From the NCBI GenBank assembly GCA_039033415.1, contig JBCCCR010000007.1, forward strand, positions 157,587 through 221,586: a stretch of DNA of 64,000 bases, in the 5' to 3' direction. Positions 19,320 to 30,353 of this stretch are shown here, one piece after another; within the stretch, counting starts at the first letter, position 1, and the number at the start of each line of letters is the position of its first letter. Position numbers and translations under genes: made by a program. Source of the DNA: Pseudomonadota bacterium (GTDB lineage Bacteria; Pseudomonadota; Gammaproteobacteria; Xanthomonadales; SZUA-38). Under the pieces are notes generated by a model. That model was not told the origin of the DNA. It searched no databases and saw only the letters and a list, made by a program, of their open reading frames with translations.

Positions 19320-22300
19320 TTAAGGGTTTTCGAAAGAATCCTCGAAGATAAGCACGCCGCCGCTGCCCGCCGTTGCGGGCTGCAGGCACCAGGTATCAAG
19401 TGTGCCTGTGTCAAGCGCGGCGTTATCGCTGACCGTCAGCACCCAGTTGCCGGCAGCCGACTCTCCGTTAAAGGTAGTGAGTGGCTCCTGCGGCGAGACG
19501 CTACCGGCAATCGCCGGCGACGCATCACAAACATCCTCGACGGGTCGCGTGGCGCTGTCGCTGAACACGGCGTCGATATTGTCGTTGGCGCAGCCGACGA
19601 GCGACGGCGGGATCCCGGGGCGGTCCATGAGCGTGATGCTGGTGCCCGTGCTTTCGTTGCGCAGACTGATGATCAGGTCACCGACGAAGCTGTGGCTGAT
19701 CTCAACCGTGGTCTGAAGCTCTATCAGCGACCCGCCCGTGGGAATGTTAAGCGTGCTGCTGGCGCCGCCGGGCGAATTGTCGGGAATCGTCAGGTTTGGG
19801 CTAACGCATACCAGCCCGCCCTGATTAACGTTGATCTGCACCGTCGCACTGCTGCAGCGCTGCGGGCTGCCGTCATCACACACGCTGTAGACAAAGCTGT
19901 CGTTCGAGGACAGCGACCCATCGTGGGTATAGCTGAAACTGCCGTTGCCGTTGAGGGTGACCGAACCTGAGCTGGGGCCGCTGAGCGGCGTCGGCTGGAG
20001 GGTCAGATTTCCACCCTCGGGATCTGAGTCGTTGGCGAGCAGGGATGTCTGGCCTCCGTTTAGTGTCGTCGTCGTCGCTCCCGCATCAACGGTGGTAGCG
20101 TCGTTTACGGCGATCGGCGCCTGGTTGGCGCTGCCGGAGAGCTGCAGCAGAAACGTGCCCCGACCGAGCGTAAACGCCGCCAAGCGATTGGCGTTGAGAT
20201 CGTAGTCGAGATCAAAGACCGGCGAGTTCGGCAGCTCGGTGCCAGACTGCGCCCAGTCGCTGAAGCCGCCGCCGCTGGTGGATAGGTAGACGCCGCGGTC
20301 GGTGCCGACCGCCAGGACGTCGCCGCCCGGCGTTTCCATGAATTCTAGCGACCGCAGCGATCCAGGCGAAAACAGGGTTAGCAGGTTCCCGGTGATGTTG
20401 TTGAACGTGCCGTTGTCCCCGTCGTCGGTGCTGCGCAGAACGCGGCCCAGTTCCAGCACAAACACCTGGCTGGCGTCGGAGGGGTCGATCACCACCGCCT
20501 GCAGCTGATTCCCGTCGCTGCTCGAATAAACCGACGCCAGGCTGTCGCCGGAATTTTCTCGTCGATAGAGCTGGTTGTCGCTGGCGGCAACAAACAAGAG
20601 GTCAGCATTACCGCTAGCCCCGTAGGCCAGGGAGCGCCTACCACCCTGGGATGCCTGGATACCGGTCGGGAGAAGTTCCGTGACCGTATCTCCCTGATCC
20701 AGTGACTCGTAAACGGAGTTTGATCCGCCGATTACCAGCCGCCCGCCAACCACCCGATTGACCGCCAGCGGCGTTACAAACTGGCCCTCAAGCTGCGCAC
20801 CACCCGCGAGTGGAGTCAGCGCCAGCTGCGTCTGGCCGAGAAAATTACCGCTCGCATCATAGGTGAGTCGACGCGCACCGCCGAAGTTCTGGGAGCTCGC
20901 GTAGCGCACGCTGTTCCCGGAGTTTGCTAGATAATCAATCTCTATATCGCCGCCGTCGCCGCCGCCAAACGACCGCCAAATCACAGAATTCAGGGCCTGT
21001 TGACGGGTTGACCCATTGTCCTGATTTCCGCTCACAGAGATGGCGGACAGCCGGTCAAAGTTGCCGCTGTGCTGTTCGGTCACCTGCATATTGCCATTGA
21101 CGTCTACCCAGACACCGGTGCTGCTGCGCGGCGCTATGCGCCGGTAGATACCACCATCGTCCACCTCCAGCAGGTTGCCATTGGCGTCGAAAGCCATGTC
21201 GCGAGAGTCCGGATGGGGTGCCGTGCCGTTGGCGTTGTTGCAGCTGGTCGCCGCCACCCCGTCAGGGTCTGAAAAATCGTGCGTGATCGGTGTCCACACG
21301 TTGGCCGGCGATTGGCTCGCATCACCGCGAAACAGCCGGCCGGCGAACGAGCAGGCACCGACGGAGTTGGGGTTAGAGAAGTTGCCGGTCTCGTCGTTGC
21401 CGAAGGGTTGGCGATCGCCGCCAACATAAACCAGGTTATCATTGGTCGGATCGGCAGCCAGCGACGCATGCAGTCCACCCTGCCGGCCGGGATTCACGCC
21501 AAAGGTTCCGGCGCCCTCCACCGTCTCGGGTATGCCAAGGTCTTGCCAGGTGCCGGACCCCGCGGGCAGCCGAAACACGCCGGCCAGTTCGCCTGACGCC
21601 ACCACCGACAAAAACACGGTGCCGGTTGGGGCCACGGCCAGCTCGAAGTGTGAACCCCCGCTGTCGATCACATTGGTGATAATGGGTGCGGTAATGTCGG
21701 TCCAGGTGGCGCCGGTATCGGTACTGCGAAAGACCCCGTTTCCGGTGCCACAGCCGCCGTTGAAGTCGATGATGGTGGCGTAGAACACCGCGTTATTCGT
21801 TGGGTCTTCTGCCAGCGCGGCCACCCGACTGCCAAACAGCTCGTTGGTGACGAGATTCCAGGTTGCCCCGGTGTCGATAGAGCGGAACAGGCCGATACCG
21901 CCCCCCGGTCCACAGCTGAAGGCATCGTCAGCGTCGCTAGCGGCCAGCAGCACGTTGCCGCGAGCCGCCACCTTGGCGATGTTGCGCCCCTGCATCACGT
22001 TGCCCAGCGGCGTCCAGGTGGTACCGCCGTTGGTGGTGCGGATCACGCCCGATCGCGAGCCGCCCCGGCCGCCGAAGGCGCTGAACCGGCCATAGCCGGC
22101 GATCAAAGTCTGTCTGGTGGCGTCGGTTGGGTCGAAAGCGATATCACCCACGGAACCCGTAAGCTGGCCGTCCGTCTGCTGCGTCCACTGGGGTACCAAT
22201 GCGGTTGCGTTTCCCGTCCGCCACACGCCGCCATTGACGCTGCCGACATAGATGATGTCCGGATTGGTGGGGTGCGGAGCCACCGCGTGAATCGCCCCAC

Positions 22301-22481
22301 TCGCCGGACTGTTGGTGCCGACGTTATCCACGTTGTTGCCGCCGGTGGGCGCCTCGATCGGCGCTGGACCCAGCGGGATCCAAATCCCGACGCTCCCCTT
22401 TTGTTCACCGCTTCTTTCGTTACCGAACGCCGCGGCCGAAACCAAGGCTACCGTGAGTATCACTGCAGGGGGTTTTTTCAT
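19320..22481 (-). CDS. Large secreted BNR/sialidase-type propeller protein with cadherin-like and P domains
   Basis: About 1,054 residues from the ATG at 22481 (MKKPPAVILTVALVSAAAFG is a clear signal peptide; an ATG ten codons upstream is possible). The first ~750 residues contain repeated blades with TTNGGTTWTPLG, SIDTGATWN and STDTGATWTDI motifs, the BNR/VPS10-like exo-propeller pattern. Next comes an Ig/cadherin-like tandem domain (ANDSDPEGGNLTL; NGSFSYTHDGS), then a proprotein-convertase P-like domain (LTIPDNSPGG; SHSFVGDLIISL). It ends LIFEDSFENP, a tail shared with the metalloprotease at 53940. No catalytic site is recognised; probably an exported adhesin-like or cell-surface protein. 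Confidence 0.8.
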   Translation of the reverse strand: MKKPPAVILTVALVSAAAFGNERSGEQKGSVGIWIPLGPAPIEAPTGGNNVDNVGTNSPASGAIHAVAPHPTNPDIIYVGSVNGGVWRTGNATALVPQWTQQTDGQLTGSVGDIAFDPTDATRQTLIAGYGRFSAFGGRGGSRSGVIRTTNGGTTWTPLGNVMQGRNIAKVAARGNVLLAASDADDAFSCGPGGGIGLFRSIDTGATWNLVTNELFGSRVAALAEDPTNNAVFYATIIDFNGGCGTGNGVFRSTDTGATWTDITAPIITNVIDSGGSHFELAVAPTGTVFLSVVASGELAGVFRLPAGSGTWQDLGIPETVEGAGTFGVNPGRQGGLHASLAADPTNDNLVYVGGDRQPFGNDETGNFSNPNSVGACSFAGRLFRGDASQSPANVWTPITHDFSDPDGVAATSCNNANGTAPHPDSRDMAFDANGNLLEVDDGGIYRRIAPRSSTGVWVDVNGNMQVTEQHSGNFDRLSAISVSGNQDNGSTRQQALNSVIWRSFGGGDGGDIEIDYLANSGNSVRYASSQNFGGARRLTYDASGNFLGQTQLALTPLAGGAQLEGQFVTPLAVNRVVGGRLVIGGSNSVYESLDQGDTVTELLPTGIQASQGGRRSLAYGASGNADLLFVAASDNQLYRRENSGDSLASVYSSSDGNQLQAVVIDPSDASQVFVLELGRVLRSTDDGDNGTFNNITGNLLTLFSPGSLRSLEFMETPGGDVLAVGTDRGVYLSTSGGGFSDWAQSGTELPNSPVFDLDYDLNANRLAAFTLGRGTFLLQLSGSANQAPIAVNDATTVDAGATTTTLNGGQTSLLANDSDPEGGNLTLQPTPLSGPSSGSVTLNGNGSFSYTHDGSLSSNDSFVYSVCDDGSPQRCSSATVQINVNQGGLVCVSPNLTIPDNSPGGASSTLNIPTGGSLIELQTTVEISHSFVGDLIISLRNESTGTSITLMDRPGIPPSLVGCANDNIDAVFSDSATRPVEDVCDASPAIAGSVSPQEPLTTFNGESAAGNWVLTVSDNAALDTGTLDTWCLQPATAGSGGVLIFEDSFENP

Positions 22482-22552
22482 CGCTGGCTTCAGCCCGTAA
22501 CGGTCACTCACAGTCTATACTAGGCAGGTCCGAAGCGGCAGGTGACGCAAAA

Positions 22553-23479
22553 ATGCTGAGCAAAAAGGTTCTGACTCTGGCGGCAGCAAGCCTATTTTCC
22601 ACGGGAGGCGCGGTGGCCAACGACGCGTTGACGCTCGGCGACGGCCTGCTTGTGGACGCGGCTAATGGCCAGGTCGTATTGATGCGCGAAGGTGGAGGTC
22701 TCGAGCAGGTCAATATCGCCTCGGGCAAAGCAAGCTGGGTGAGCGATGCCGCCGATCGGCCCGTGATGCTGCTCGGTGGAGAGCTGACCGCCCAGGTCGA
22801 CACCTCCATCCCCGGCCGCATGGACCTCAGGCTGTTGGACGCCAACTCCGGCACTGAGAAAAGCGCGTTTGCGGTCGAACTGCCGGCTGACGTCCGACCG
22901 TCAATCGACGACGGTCTTGGCCAGACCTTCACGATGCGGCCGTCCAGCGGCAGCAAAGCCGGGCTCGTATGGCGCTACGAAAAGCGCCTGGTCCAGGGCG
23001 CCTTTATGGCCGACGCACCTAAACCCACCCGGCACACGGGCCTGCTGAGCCCCGAGTCAGGAAGCTGGAAAAATCGGCCGATTAGTGACGCGGAAAGCCG
23101 CAAGGCTCAGGAGGCCCTGGCGGCGACCCAGCCAAACCGACCCATTGCGGGCGTGGAGGGCCGGCAGTTTTCTGCCGTCAACGGTTCGCACGTGCTGGTC
23201 AGTCTGCATCAGCCCGAACAGCAGCTGCCGTATCGTTGGCAGGTATTTGACGCCGCGGGAAATCCGCTCGGCGAAACCCGCAGCCGTATGTCTTTTTCGC
23301 CGTTTGTCGTGCTCGACGGAACCCTTCTGTACGTGTCGCAGCCGTACAGCGAGCGGCAAGGCGACGGTGTTATGCGTGGCGAAGGGCTGACCCTGCGGGC
23401 GATGGACCTGACTACCGGCAAGCAGCGGTGGCAAAAGACAATCCGCGACACGCGCTACACCGGTCCCTATCCCACCTGA
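22553..23479 (+). CDS. Secreted PQQ-like beta-propeller protein of unknown function
   Basis: 308 residues with a signal peptide (MLSKKVLTLAAASLF..., cleavage probably after AVA). Repeated motifs of the kind 'xxLxDxxTGKxxW' appear (DAANGQVVLM; NIASGKASWV; MDLTTGKQRWQK), typical of PQQ-like/BamB-type propeller blades, but too few are complete to assign a cofactor. It diverges from the large propeller gene across only about 70 bp. A TATACT at 22516-22521 and AGGTGA eight bases before the ATG are plausible promoter and ribosome-binding elements. The function is not recognised. Confidence 0.65.
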   Translation: MLSKKVLTLAAASLFSTGGAVANDALTLGDGLLVDAANGQVVLMREGGGLEQVNIASGKASWVSDAADRPVMLLGGELTAQVDTSIPGRMDLRLLDANSGTEKSAFAVELPADVRPSIDDGLGQTFTMRPSSGSKAGLVWRYEKRLVQGAFMADAPKPTRHTGLLSPESGSWKNRPISDAESRKAQEALAATQPNRPIAGVEGRQFSAVNGSHVLVSLHQPEQQLPYRWQVFDAAGNPLGETRSRMSFSPFVVLDGTLLYVSQPYSERQGDGVMRGEGLTLRAMDLTTGKQRWQKTIRDTRYTGPYPT

Positions 23480-23499
23480 TTGCGCGGCAACGCCAAATG

Positions 23500-23527
23500 G
23501 TGACAACCGACCACAATCAAGTACAAT
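23500..23527 (+). promoter_or_regulatory. Candidate promoter of tRNA-Pro
   Basis: GTGACA (23500-23505) and TACAAT (23522-23527) are separated by 16 bp and end 13 bp before the mature tRNA, a good sigma-70 layout. Confidence 0.5.
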
Positions 23528-23540
23528 GCGCGGCCTTGAT

Positions 23541-23617
23541 CGGAGCGTAGCGCAGCCTGGTAGCGCACCACAATGGGGTTGTGGGGGTCGGGAGTTCGAA
23601 TCTCCCCGCTCCGACCA
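23541..23617 (+). tRNA. tRNA-Pro (anticodon GGG)
   Basis: Acceptor strands CGGAGCG and CGCTCCG pair fully. The anticodon stem CCACA/TGTGG closes the loop ATGGGGT with anticodon GGG. The T-arm contains GTTCGAATC. ACCA is encoded at the 3' end. 77 nt in all. It reads proline codon CCC. Confidence 0.95.
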
Positions 23618-23623
23618 AGTTTT

Positions 23624-23671
23624 AAAAGGGGCAGGTAACTCTTTCTTTCTTAAGAGTTACCTGCCCCTTTT
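23624..23671 (+). repeat. 20-bp perfect palindrome after tRNA-Pro, terminator-like and REP/RAYT-like
   Basis: A 20-nt arm at 23624-23643 (core GGGGCAGGTAACTC) is perfectly complementary to 23652-23671 around an 8-nt loop, and Ts follow. It begins seven bases after the tRNA CCA, so it can act as an intrinsic terminator. The stem is much longer than needed, and 'GGGGCAGGTAACTC' resembles the short palindromes that spread with REP-associated tyrosine transposases. The mobile origin is an inference. Confidence 0.65.
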
Positions 23672-23699
23672 TCTTTTGACGCAGAGAATAGGGGGGCTT

Positions 23700-25397
23700 A
23701 TGTGCTCGCGCGCGCAATGCCTGATGCTGTTGGCCGCGGCAACGCTGCTCGGCTGTACCTCCCAGGAGCCGGAAACCGCTTACGACACAATCATCGTCAA
23801 CGGCCAAATCTATGACGGAACCGGCGCCGCCCCGATTCAAGCGGATCTCGCGTTCACCGACGACCGCATCGTGGCGATCGGTGACCTGGACGAAACCCAG
23901 GCCAAAACCGTCATCGACGCAGCGGGCAAAGCCGTCGCCCCCGGCTTTATCAACATGCTCAGCTGGGCCACCGAGAGCCTGATCGAAGATGGCCGCGCGC
24001 TCTCTGATATCCGCCAAGGCGTCACGCTCGAGATTTTGGGCGAAGGATGGTCGATGGGTCCGCTCAACCCACAAATGAAAGCCGACGCGCTCGCGCAACA
24101 GTGGGACATTAAATACGCAATCGATTGGACAACGCTGGGAGAATACCTGGAGTTCCTTGAACAGCGGGGGGTGTCGCCAAACGTCGCCTCGTTTGTGGGT
24201 GCCACAACGGTTCGGGTTCACGAACTGGGCGAAGAAGATCGGGCCCCGACGGATGCTGAGCTTAAGCGAATGCAGCAACTGGTTCGAGACGCCATGCGCG
24301 AGGGCGCTATGGGCGTTAGCACGGCATTGATCTACGCGCCCGCGTTTTACGCCCAGACGCCCGAACTGATTGCGCTGACGGCTGCCGCCGCCCAATTTGG
24401 GGGGGGTTATGTCACCCACCTCCGCTCAGAAGGCAACGGGCTCTTGGAGGGCATCGATGAAGTGCTGGAAATCGCTGAGGCCACCGGGTCCGCCGTCGAA
24501 ATCTATCATTTGAAAGCCGCTGGTGAGTCGAACTGGCCCAAGATGGCAACCGTCATCGAAACGATCGAGACGGCACGCGCGGCCGGCGTCAACATTCGGG
24601 CCAACATGTATACCTACACCGCAGGTGCAACGGGCCTGGACGCCGCGATGCCGCCATGGGTGCAGGAGGGAGGGCACGACGCCTGGGTTGAACGCCTCAA
24701 GGATCCTGCCATCCGCGCCCGGGTTCTGACGGAAATCGAGACGCCGACAAATGATTGGGAAAACCTCTACCTCGCGGCCGGCGACCCTTCGCGCCTGCTC
24801 TTCTCCGCTTTTAAGAACGAGGCGCTCAAGCCACTGACCGGGATGACCCTGGCGGAGGTTTCGGCGCAGCGCGGGACCAGCCCGGCCGACACGATGATCG
24901 ATCTGGTCATCGAGGACAACAGCCGGGTCGGCACCGTCTATTTCCTGATGTCAGAGGAAAACGTCGCGACGCAGGTAGCGCTGCCCTGGGTCAGCTTTGG
25001 CTCGGACGCGGAAGCACCTGCGCCCGAAGGTATCTTCCTAGAATCTGGCGTACATCCAAGGGCTTACGGAAACTTTGTGAGAGTACTTGGGAAGTATGTG
25101 CGTGAGGAACGCGTGATCAGCCTGGAGGAGGCGGTCCGCAAGCTGACGTCGCTGCCAGCGGAAAACCTGCAGCTGCGCGAGCGAGGAATGCTCAAGCCCG
25201 GCTATTTTGCGGACCTGGTGGTTTTTGATCCCGAAACCGTCACCGACCACTCAACTTTCGATGAGCCCCACCAGCTATCCACGGGTGTGACCGACGTTTG
25301 GGTCAACGGTACTCAGGTACTCAAGAACAGCGAACACACCGGCGAGACGCCTGGGCGAGTGGTAAGGGGGCCCGGCTGGGACGGCTGGACGGAGTAA
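23700..25397 (+). CDS. Lipoprotein of the N-acyl-D-amino-acid deacylase / amidohydrolase family
   Basis: 565 residues from the ATG at 23700, preceded by a GGGGGG ribosome site; the open frame running back through the tRNA is not coding. The signal peptide carries a lipobox (LLGC, Cys near residue 19), so it is membrane anchored. The amidohydrolase order is visible: IVNGQIYDGTGAAPIQADLA, then DAAGKAVAPGFINM where D-aminoacylases have GFIDxHxH, then YVTHLRSEG and VEIYHLKAAG, then KPGYFADLVVFDPETV. Note that GFINMLSWAT lacks the first His-x-His metal motif, so metal binding or activity may be altered. Substrate unknown. Confidence 0.82.
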   Translation: MCSRAQCLMLLAAATLLGCTSQEPETAYDTIIVNGQIYDGTGAAPIQADLAFTDDRIVAIGDLDETQAKTVIDAAGKAVAPGFINMLSWATESLIEDGRALSDIRQGVTLEILGEGWSMGPLNPQMKADALAQQWDIKYAIDWTTLGEYLEFLEQRGVSPNVASFVGATTVRVHELGEEDRAPTDAELKRMQQLVRDAMREGAMGVSTALIYAPAFYAQTPELIALTAAAAQFGGGYVTHLRSEGNGLLEGIDEVLEIAEATGSAVEIYHLKAAGESNWPKMATVIETIETARAAGVNIRANMYTYTAGATGLDAAMPPWVQEGGHDAWVERLKDPAIRARVLTEIETPTNDWENLYLAAGDPSRLLFSAFKNEALKPLTGMTLAEVSAQRGTSPADTMIDLVIEDNSRVGTVYFLMSEENVATQVALPWVSFGSDAEAPAPEGIFLESGVHPRAYGNFVRVLGKYVREERVISLEEAVRKLTSLPAENLQLRERGMLKPGYFADLVVFDPETVTDHSTFDEPHQLSTGVTDVWVNGTQVLKNSEHTGETPGRVVRGPGWDGWTE

Positions 25398-25428
25398 ACT
25401 CTTGCGGGAAAGCTGGGCCCGCGTCGCG

Positions 25429-25794
25429 CTAGCGCTTGAGAATCTGCAGGACTTCTTCGAGCTCGCCGCGAATCTGGCGAATAATCTGGTGTGAGCGGCT
25501 GACGTCGCTTTTGGCTTGATCGCCCTCCAGCCGCTGGCGCGCGCCGGTGATCGTGAAACCCTGCTCGTACAGGAGGCTCCGGATTTGGCGAATCATGATG
25601 ACGTCGTGGCGCTGGTAGTACCGCCGGTTGCCGCGACGCTTAACCGGTTTCAGGTGAGGAAATTCCTGCTCCCAGTATCGCAGCACGTGGGGCTTGACCC
25701 CACAAAGATCGCTGACCTCGCCGATGGTGAAGTAGCGCTTGGCCGGAATGGCCGGCAGTTCGTTGTTACTGCCCGGATCCAGCATAAGCTTCAA
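25429..25794 (-). CDS. MerR-family regulator next to ihfA
   Basis: 121 residues. The N-terminal HTH reads [21 protein letters not shown], followed by the MerR wing signature [20 protein letters not shown]. The C-terminal coiled coil is short and has no metal cysteines. This small MerR protein occurs next to ihfA in very many gammaproteobacteria; its target is not known to me. Its start lies inside ihfA (29-bp overlap), so it is the last gene of the thrS-to-ihfA cluster. Confidence 0.9.
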   Translation of the reverse strand: MKLMLDPGSNNELPAIPAKRYFTIGEVSDLCGVKPHVLRYWEQEFPHLKPVKRRGNRRYYQRHDVIMIRQIRSLLYEQGFTITGARQRLEGDQAKSDVSRSHQIIRQIRGELEEVLQILKR

Positions 25795-26065
25795 CTCTCG
25801 ACTTTAGTTTTTGTCCCGGCCTGAAGGTCACCACAGTCCGGGCAGAAATCGGGATTTCTTCCCCGGTCTTGGGGTTTCGCCCCGGCCGTTCGTTTTTTCT
25901 ACGGAGATCGAAGTTTCCGAAGCCCGACAGCTTCACCTGCTCGCCGTCCTCCAGTGAGGTCCGGACGGTTTCGAAAAACGCGTCGACAAATTCTTTTGCC
26001 TCACGCTTGTTCAGTCCCACTTCTTCAAACAGCCTTTCGGCCAGATCCGCTTTAGTCAGCGCCAT
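25766..26065 (-). CDS. ihfA: Integration host factor subunit alpha
   Basis: 99 residues, HU/IHF fold: [28 protein letters not shown], then [26 protein letters not shown], the DNA-intercalating arm. It forms a heterodimer with IhfB and bends DNA. It starts 2 bp behind pheT and is translated from the same mRNA, as in E. coli. Confidence 0.96.
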   Translation of the reverse strand: MALTKADLAERLFEEVGLNKREAKEFVDAFFETVRTSLEDGEQVKLSGFGNFDLRRKNERPGRNPKTGEEIPISARTVVTFRPGQKLKSRVEAYAGSGQ

Positions 26066-26067
26066 CC

Positions 26068-28446
26068 CTACCCTCGCAACTCCGCGCCCAATTGATCATG
26101 CAAGCGGGTAATTACCGTACTCATGACCCCATCGACCGTCTCATCGGTCAATGTCGTATCTTGATCTTGCATTACCAGCCCGAAGGACAGACTGCGCTGG
26201 CTAGCGTCGATTCCCTTACCCGTATATTCGTCAAAAACCACAAGACTTGTCAATAAGTTACCCACGGTTTCTTCAACAATTTGTTGAATCGACCGCCAGT
26301 TGACACTTTTATTCACAACCACATTGAGATCTCGACGGATCGACGGGTACCGAGACACAGGCAGCGCTTTAGGCACCCTTCCGCCCACGATCGCTGCAAG
26401 ATCGACCTCAAACGCCACCACAGGGCCCCGACAGTCGGCTTTTTTCTGCCAGTTCGGGTGGAGCGTTCCAACCCAGCCAACGGGGTCGCCGTCGCGCAAA
26501 ACCTCCGCCTGCTGCCCGGGATGGAGCCAGGCTCGATTCCCGACCTCATACGAAAATTCTCCCGCTAACCCGGACAGAGCAATCAGCCCCTGGAGCCAAC
26601 CCTTGACGTCAAAAAAGTCGAGGGTTTGTTCAGACTCCAGCCACTGTTCCGGATCACGACGCCCGGCAGCAACCACCGCAATACGATCTCGCTCCCTGAC
26701 CGACCCGTCGGCTTCGGGCAGGAAACAGCGTCCCGTTTCGAAAAGCGCTACCCGATTCTGCTGGCGTTTCTGGTTGTGCTCCAGGGCCTTGAGCAGGCCT
26801 GGAATCAGGCTGGTGCGCATGGCAGACATCTCCCGCGAAAGCGGATTGGCCAGCATCAGCGGGTGGTCGACGCCCATCGGCAGGAGTTCGTCCGGAGACC
26901 GAAAGCTGTAGGACACAACCTCGCTGACGCCCGCCTCGTTCAACACCTGAGCAATTCGGGCCAAAGGAACCTGCGCTTCGGGGATGGATACCGGCGGCAG
27001 GTCACCGCCCGGTATCGCCTCGTTCAAACGGTCATAGCCGTAGACGCGAGCCACCTCTTCGATCAGGTCGACTTCCAGCTCGATGTCAAAACGCCGTCCG
27101 GGAGGCGTTACCTCCCAGCCGCCTTCGACCGTTTTCACGGCCATACCGAGATCGGAAAACGTTCGGCTGACCTGTGCGTCATCCACGGTCAAACCGACAA
27201 GCCGGTCGAGCCGTCTTCGGCGCAGCGTGACCGGAGGACGCGTCGGTATTTCGGCCTCGCGAACCGCTTCGACGACCGGACCGCAGGCACCGCCCGCAAT
27301 CTCCAGCAGCAGAGCGGTCGCGCGCTCTATCGCCTGATGCTGTCCCGTCGGGTCGACACCGCGTTCGAAGCGGTGAGCTGCGTCGGAGTGCACCCCCAGA
27401 TCGCGGGCTCGGCCGATGATGCTGGCCGGATCGAACCAGGCGGCTTCAAAGAACACGTCGGTGGTATCCGGCGTCACGGCCGACGCCATGCCGCCCATCA
27501 GCCCAGCCAGCGCCACCGGCTCATCACCATCGGTGATCACCAGCAGCTTTTCGGTGAGGTCGACGTCCGTACCGTCGAGGAGCTTGAGCGCCTCGCCCTG
27601 CCTCGCCCGGCGAACCGACACTGGCCCTGAGATCGCGCTGGCGTCAAAAGCGTGCATCGGCTGACCGAGCTCAAGCATCACATAGTTGGTAACGTCGACC
27701 ACGGGATGGATCGATCGCAGTCCACAGCGACGCAGCTTCTCGACCATCCAGAGGGGCGTTTCGGCCCGGTTGTCGATCCCGCATACCATCCGCCCGAGGT
27801 ATCGAGGGCATTCATCCGGATGAGTCAGCTCGATCCCTCGTTGCTCATCGAGCGTGGGGGCCACCGGCGCAGCCGTTTTCGGCGTGAACTTGCCACCCGC
27901 CAGAGCCGCTACGTCCTGGGCAATTCCGGCGATCGACAGACAGTCCCCCCGGTTTGGCGTCAGATCGATTTCGATGCAGGTGTCGTCCAGCTGCAGCAGC
28001 TCAGCCAGCGGCTGACCAGGCGTTGCGTCCGCCGGCAGCTCCATCAGGCCAGCCGCGTCGTCAGCCAGCGCAAGTTCGCTGGCCGAACACAACATCCCCT
28101 GGGAGGCGACGCCGCGCAGCTTGGCGGGTTTGATCTTCATGCCAGAAGGCAGCACCGCACCGACAGTGGCCAGTGGCGCAACCAGCCCCGGCCGGGCGTT
28201 GGCCGCGCCACAAACAATCGTGACCGGCTGTTCGTCGCCGCAGTCCACCGCACATACCTGCAGCTTATCTGCGTCCGGATGCGGTTGGGTGCCCGTGATC
28301 CGAGCCACTACAACGCCATCCAGGGTGGCGCCGGCCGGGCTGACCTCGTCCACCTCCAGACCACCCATGGTGAGCCGCTCAGCCAAAGCGGTGGGGTCGA
28401 GGTCTACCTCAACCCACTCTCTCAGCCAGTTCACGCTAAATTTCAT
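26068..28446 (-). CDS. pheT: Phenylalanyl-tRNA synthetase beta subunit
   Basis: 792 residues (E. coli 795). N-terminal tRNA-binding OB fold ([20 protein letters not shown]), B3/B4 editing domain, B5 DNA-binding-like domain, inactive class II core, and C-terminal ferredoxin-fold anticodon-binding domain ([16 protein letters not shown]). Works as an alpha2-beta2 tetramer with PheS, whose gene lies 19 bp upstream. Confidence 0.97.
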   Translation of the reverse strand: MKFSVNWLREWVEVDLDPTALAERLTMGGLEVDEVSPAGATLDGVVVARITGTQPHPDADKLQVCAVDCGDEQPVTIVCGAANARPGLVAPLATVGAVLPSGMKIKPAKLRGVASQGMLCSASELALADDAAGLMELPADATPGQPLAELLQLDDTCIEIDLTPNRGDCLSIAGIAQDVAALAGGKFTPKTAAPVAPTLDEQRGIELTHPDECPRYLGRMVCGIDNRAETPLWMVEKLRRCGLRSIHPVVDVTNYVMLELGQPMHAFDASAISGPVSVRRARQGEALKLLDGTDVDLTEKLLVITDGDEPVALAGLMGGMASAVTPDTTDVFFEAAWFDPASIIGRARDLGVHSDAAHRFERGVDPTGQHQAIERATALLLEIAGGACGPVVEAVREAEIPTRPPVTLRRRRLDRLVGLTVDDAQVSRTFSDLGMAVKTVEGGWEVTPPGRRFDIELEVDLIEEVARVYGYDRLNEAIPGGDLPPVSIPEAQVPLARIAQVLNEAGVSEVVSYSFRSPDELLPMGVDHPLMLANPLSREMSAMRTSLIPGLLKALEHNQKRQQNRVALFETGRCFLPEADGSVRERDRIAVVAAGRRDPEQWLESEQTLDFFDVKGWLQGLIALSGLAGEFSYEVGNRAWLHPGQQAEVLRDGDPVGWVGTLHPNWQKKADCRGPVVAFEVDLAAIVGGRVPKALPVSRYPSIRRDLNVVVNKSVNWRSIQQIVEETVGNLLTSLVVFDEYTGKGIDASQRSLSFGLVMQDQDTTLTDETVDGVMSTVITRLHDQLGAELRG

Positions 28447-28465
28447 GTGTCAGTCCCGCCCTGAC

Positions 28466-29504
<1,039 letters not shown>

Positions 29505-29511
29505 GGCCTGA

Positions 29512-29871
29512 TCAGGCGCTGAGAACGGCTTTGGCTTTTTCCGCCACGGCGGCAAAAGCGGCTTTGTCACGCACCGCCATGTCGGCCAGCACCTTGCGGT
29601 CCAGGCTGATGTTGGCGCGCTTCAGGCCATTCATGAACCGGCTGTAGGACAAGCCACACTCACGCGCCGCTGCATTGATCCGGACGATCCACAGCGCGCG
29701 GAATTCGCGCTTGCGCACCCGCCGATCGCGGTAGGCATATTGAGCGGCTTTGGTGACCGCCTGATAGGCAACACGATAGACCTTACGCCGGGCGTTATAG
29801 TAGCCCTTGGCCTGCTTCAGTACTTTCTTGTGTCGCCGCCGAGCGACAACACCGCGCTTTACTCTAGCCAT
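29512..29871 (-). CDS. rplT: Ribosomal protein bL20
   Basis: 119 residues, very basic: [42 protein letters not shown] 50S assembly protein that in E. coli also represses its own operon (rpmI-rplT) by binding the leader RNA. It starts 12 bp after rpmI. Confidence 0.97.
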   Translation of the reverse strand: MARVKRGVVARRRHKKVLKQAKGYYNARRKVYRVAYQAVTKAAQYAYRDRRVRKREFRALWIVRINAAARECGLSYSRFMNGLKRANISLDRKVLADMAVRDKAAFAAVAEKAKAVLSA

Positions 29872-29883
29872 TGCTCACACTCC

Positions 29884-30078
29884 TCAGGCGTACGGAAGCA
29901 TGCGCTTCACGGATTTTACGTCGGCGGCGTCCACCTGGGTGGTGCCGCGCAGGTTGCGCTTACGCTTCTGACTCATTTTGGTCAGGATGTGTGAGGTGAA
30001 CGCGTGTCCACGCTTGAAGCCGGAAGCCGTCTTCTTGAAGCGTTTTGCCGCGCCACGATTCGTTTTCATCTTTGGCAT
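29884..30078 (-). CDS. rpmI: Ribosomal protein bL35
   Basis: 64 residues from the ATG at 30078: [17 protein letters not shown]...[12 protein letters not shown], the standard bL35 sequence. The frame stays open to 30294 but the upstream part is leader, not protein. GGAGAAG lies just before the start. Confidence 0.96.
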   Translation of the reverse strand: MPKMKTNRGAAKRFKKTASGFKRGHAFTSHILTKMSQKRKRNLRGTTQVDAADVKSVKRMLPYA

Positions 30079-30353
30079 GGGTCTTCTCCATTTTTCATTT
30101 ATTTGACGTCGACAAGTGGCCCAAAGGCGCTTTCTGTCCGTACTCGCCGCCGCGTATAGTCCCTCGCGGGATGCTTTTTGCCGCCGGCCCATGGGGCCGG
30201 TGAGGCTAGTTCTTGCTGTCGCCTGGCCTAACGGCCCAGAAACAAAATGGCGACAAATCCAGCTGCCGCCATTTTCCGGCCCGAGGGCCTGCAAAGTGTG
30301 AAGGCTGGCGACAGCCTGAAGTGCAGGCTCGCCGTCAGCGTCTCTGCAATTTC
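30079..30353 (-). promoter_or_regulatory. Structured infC-rpmI spacer, candidate bL20 autoregulatory leader
   Basis: A 275-nt spacer with no gene. It holds a 9-bp stem (AAAATGGCG 30244-30252 with CGCCATTTT 30267-30275), followed on the minus strand by TTTT-G-TTT and so terminator-like. It also has a 7-bp hairpin CCGGCCC/GGGCCGG (30184-30200) and a long-range 9-bp match GCTGTCGCC (30215-30223) with GGCGACAGC (30307-30315). In E. coli bL20 represses rpmI through long-range pairing in this region; an analogous role is inferred from position. Confidence 0.45.
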
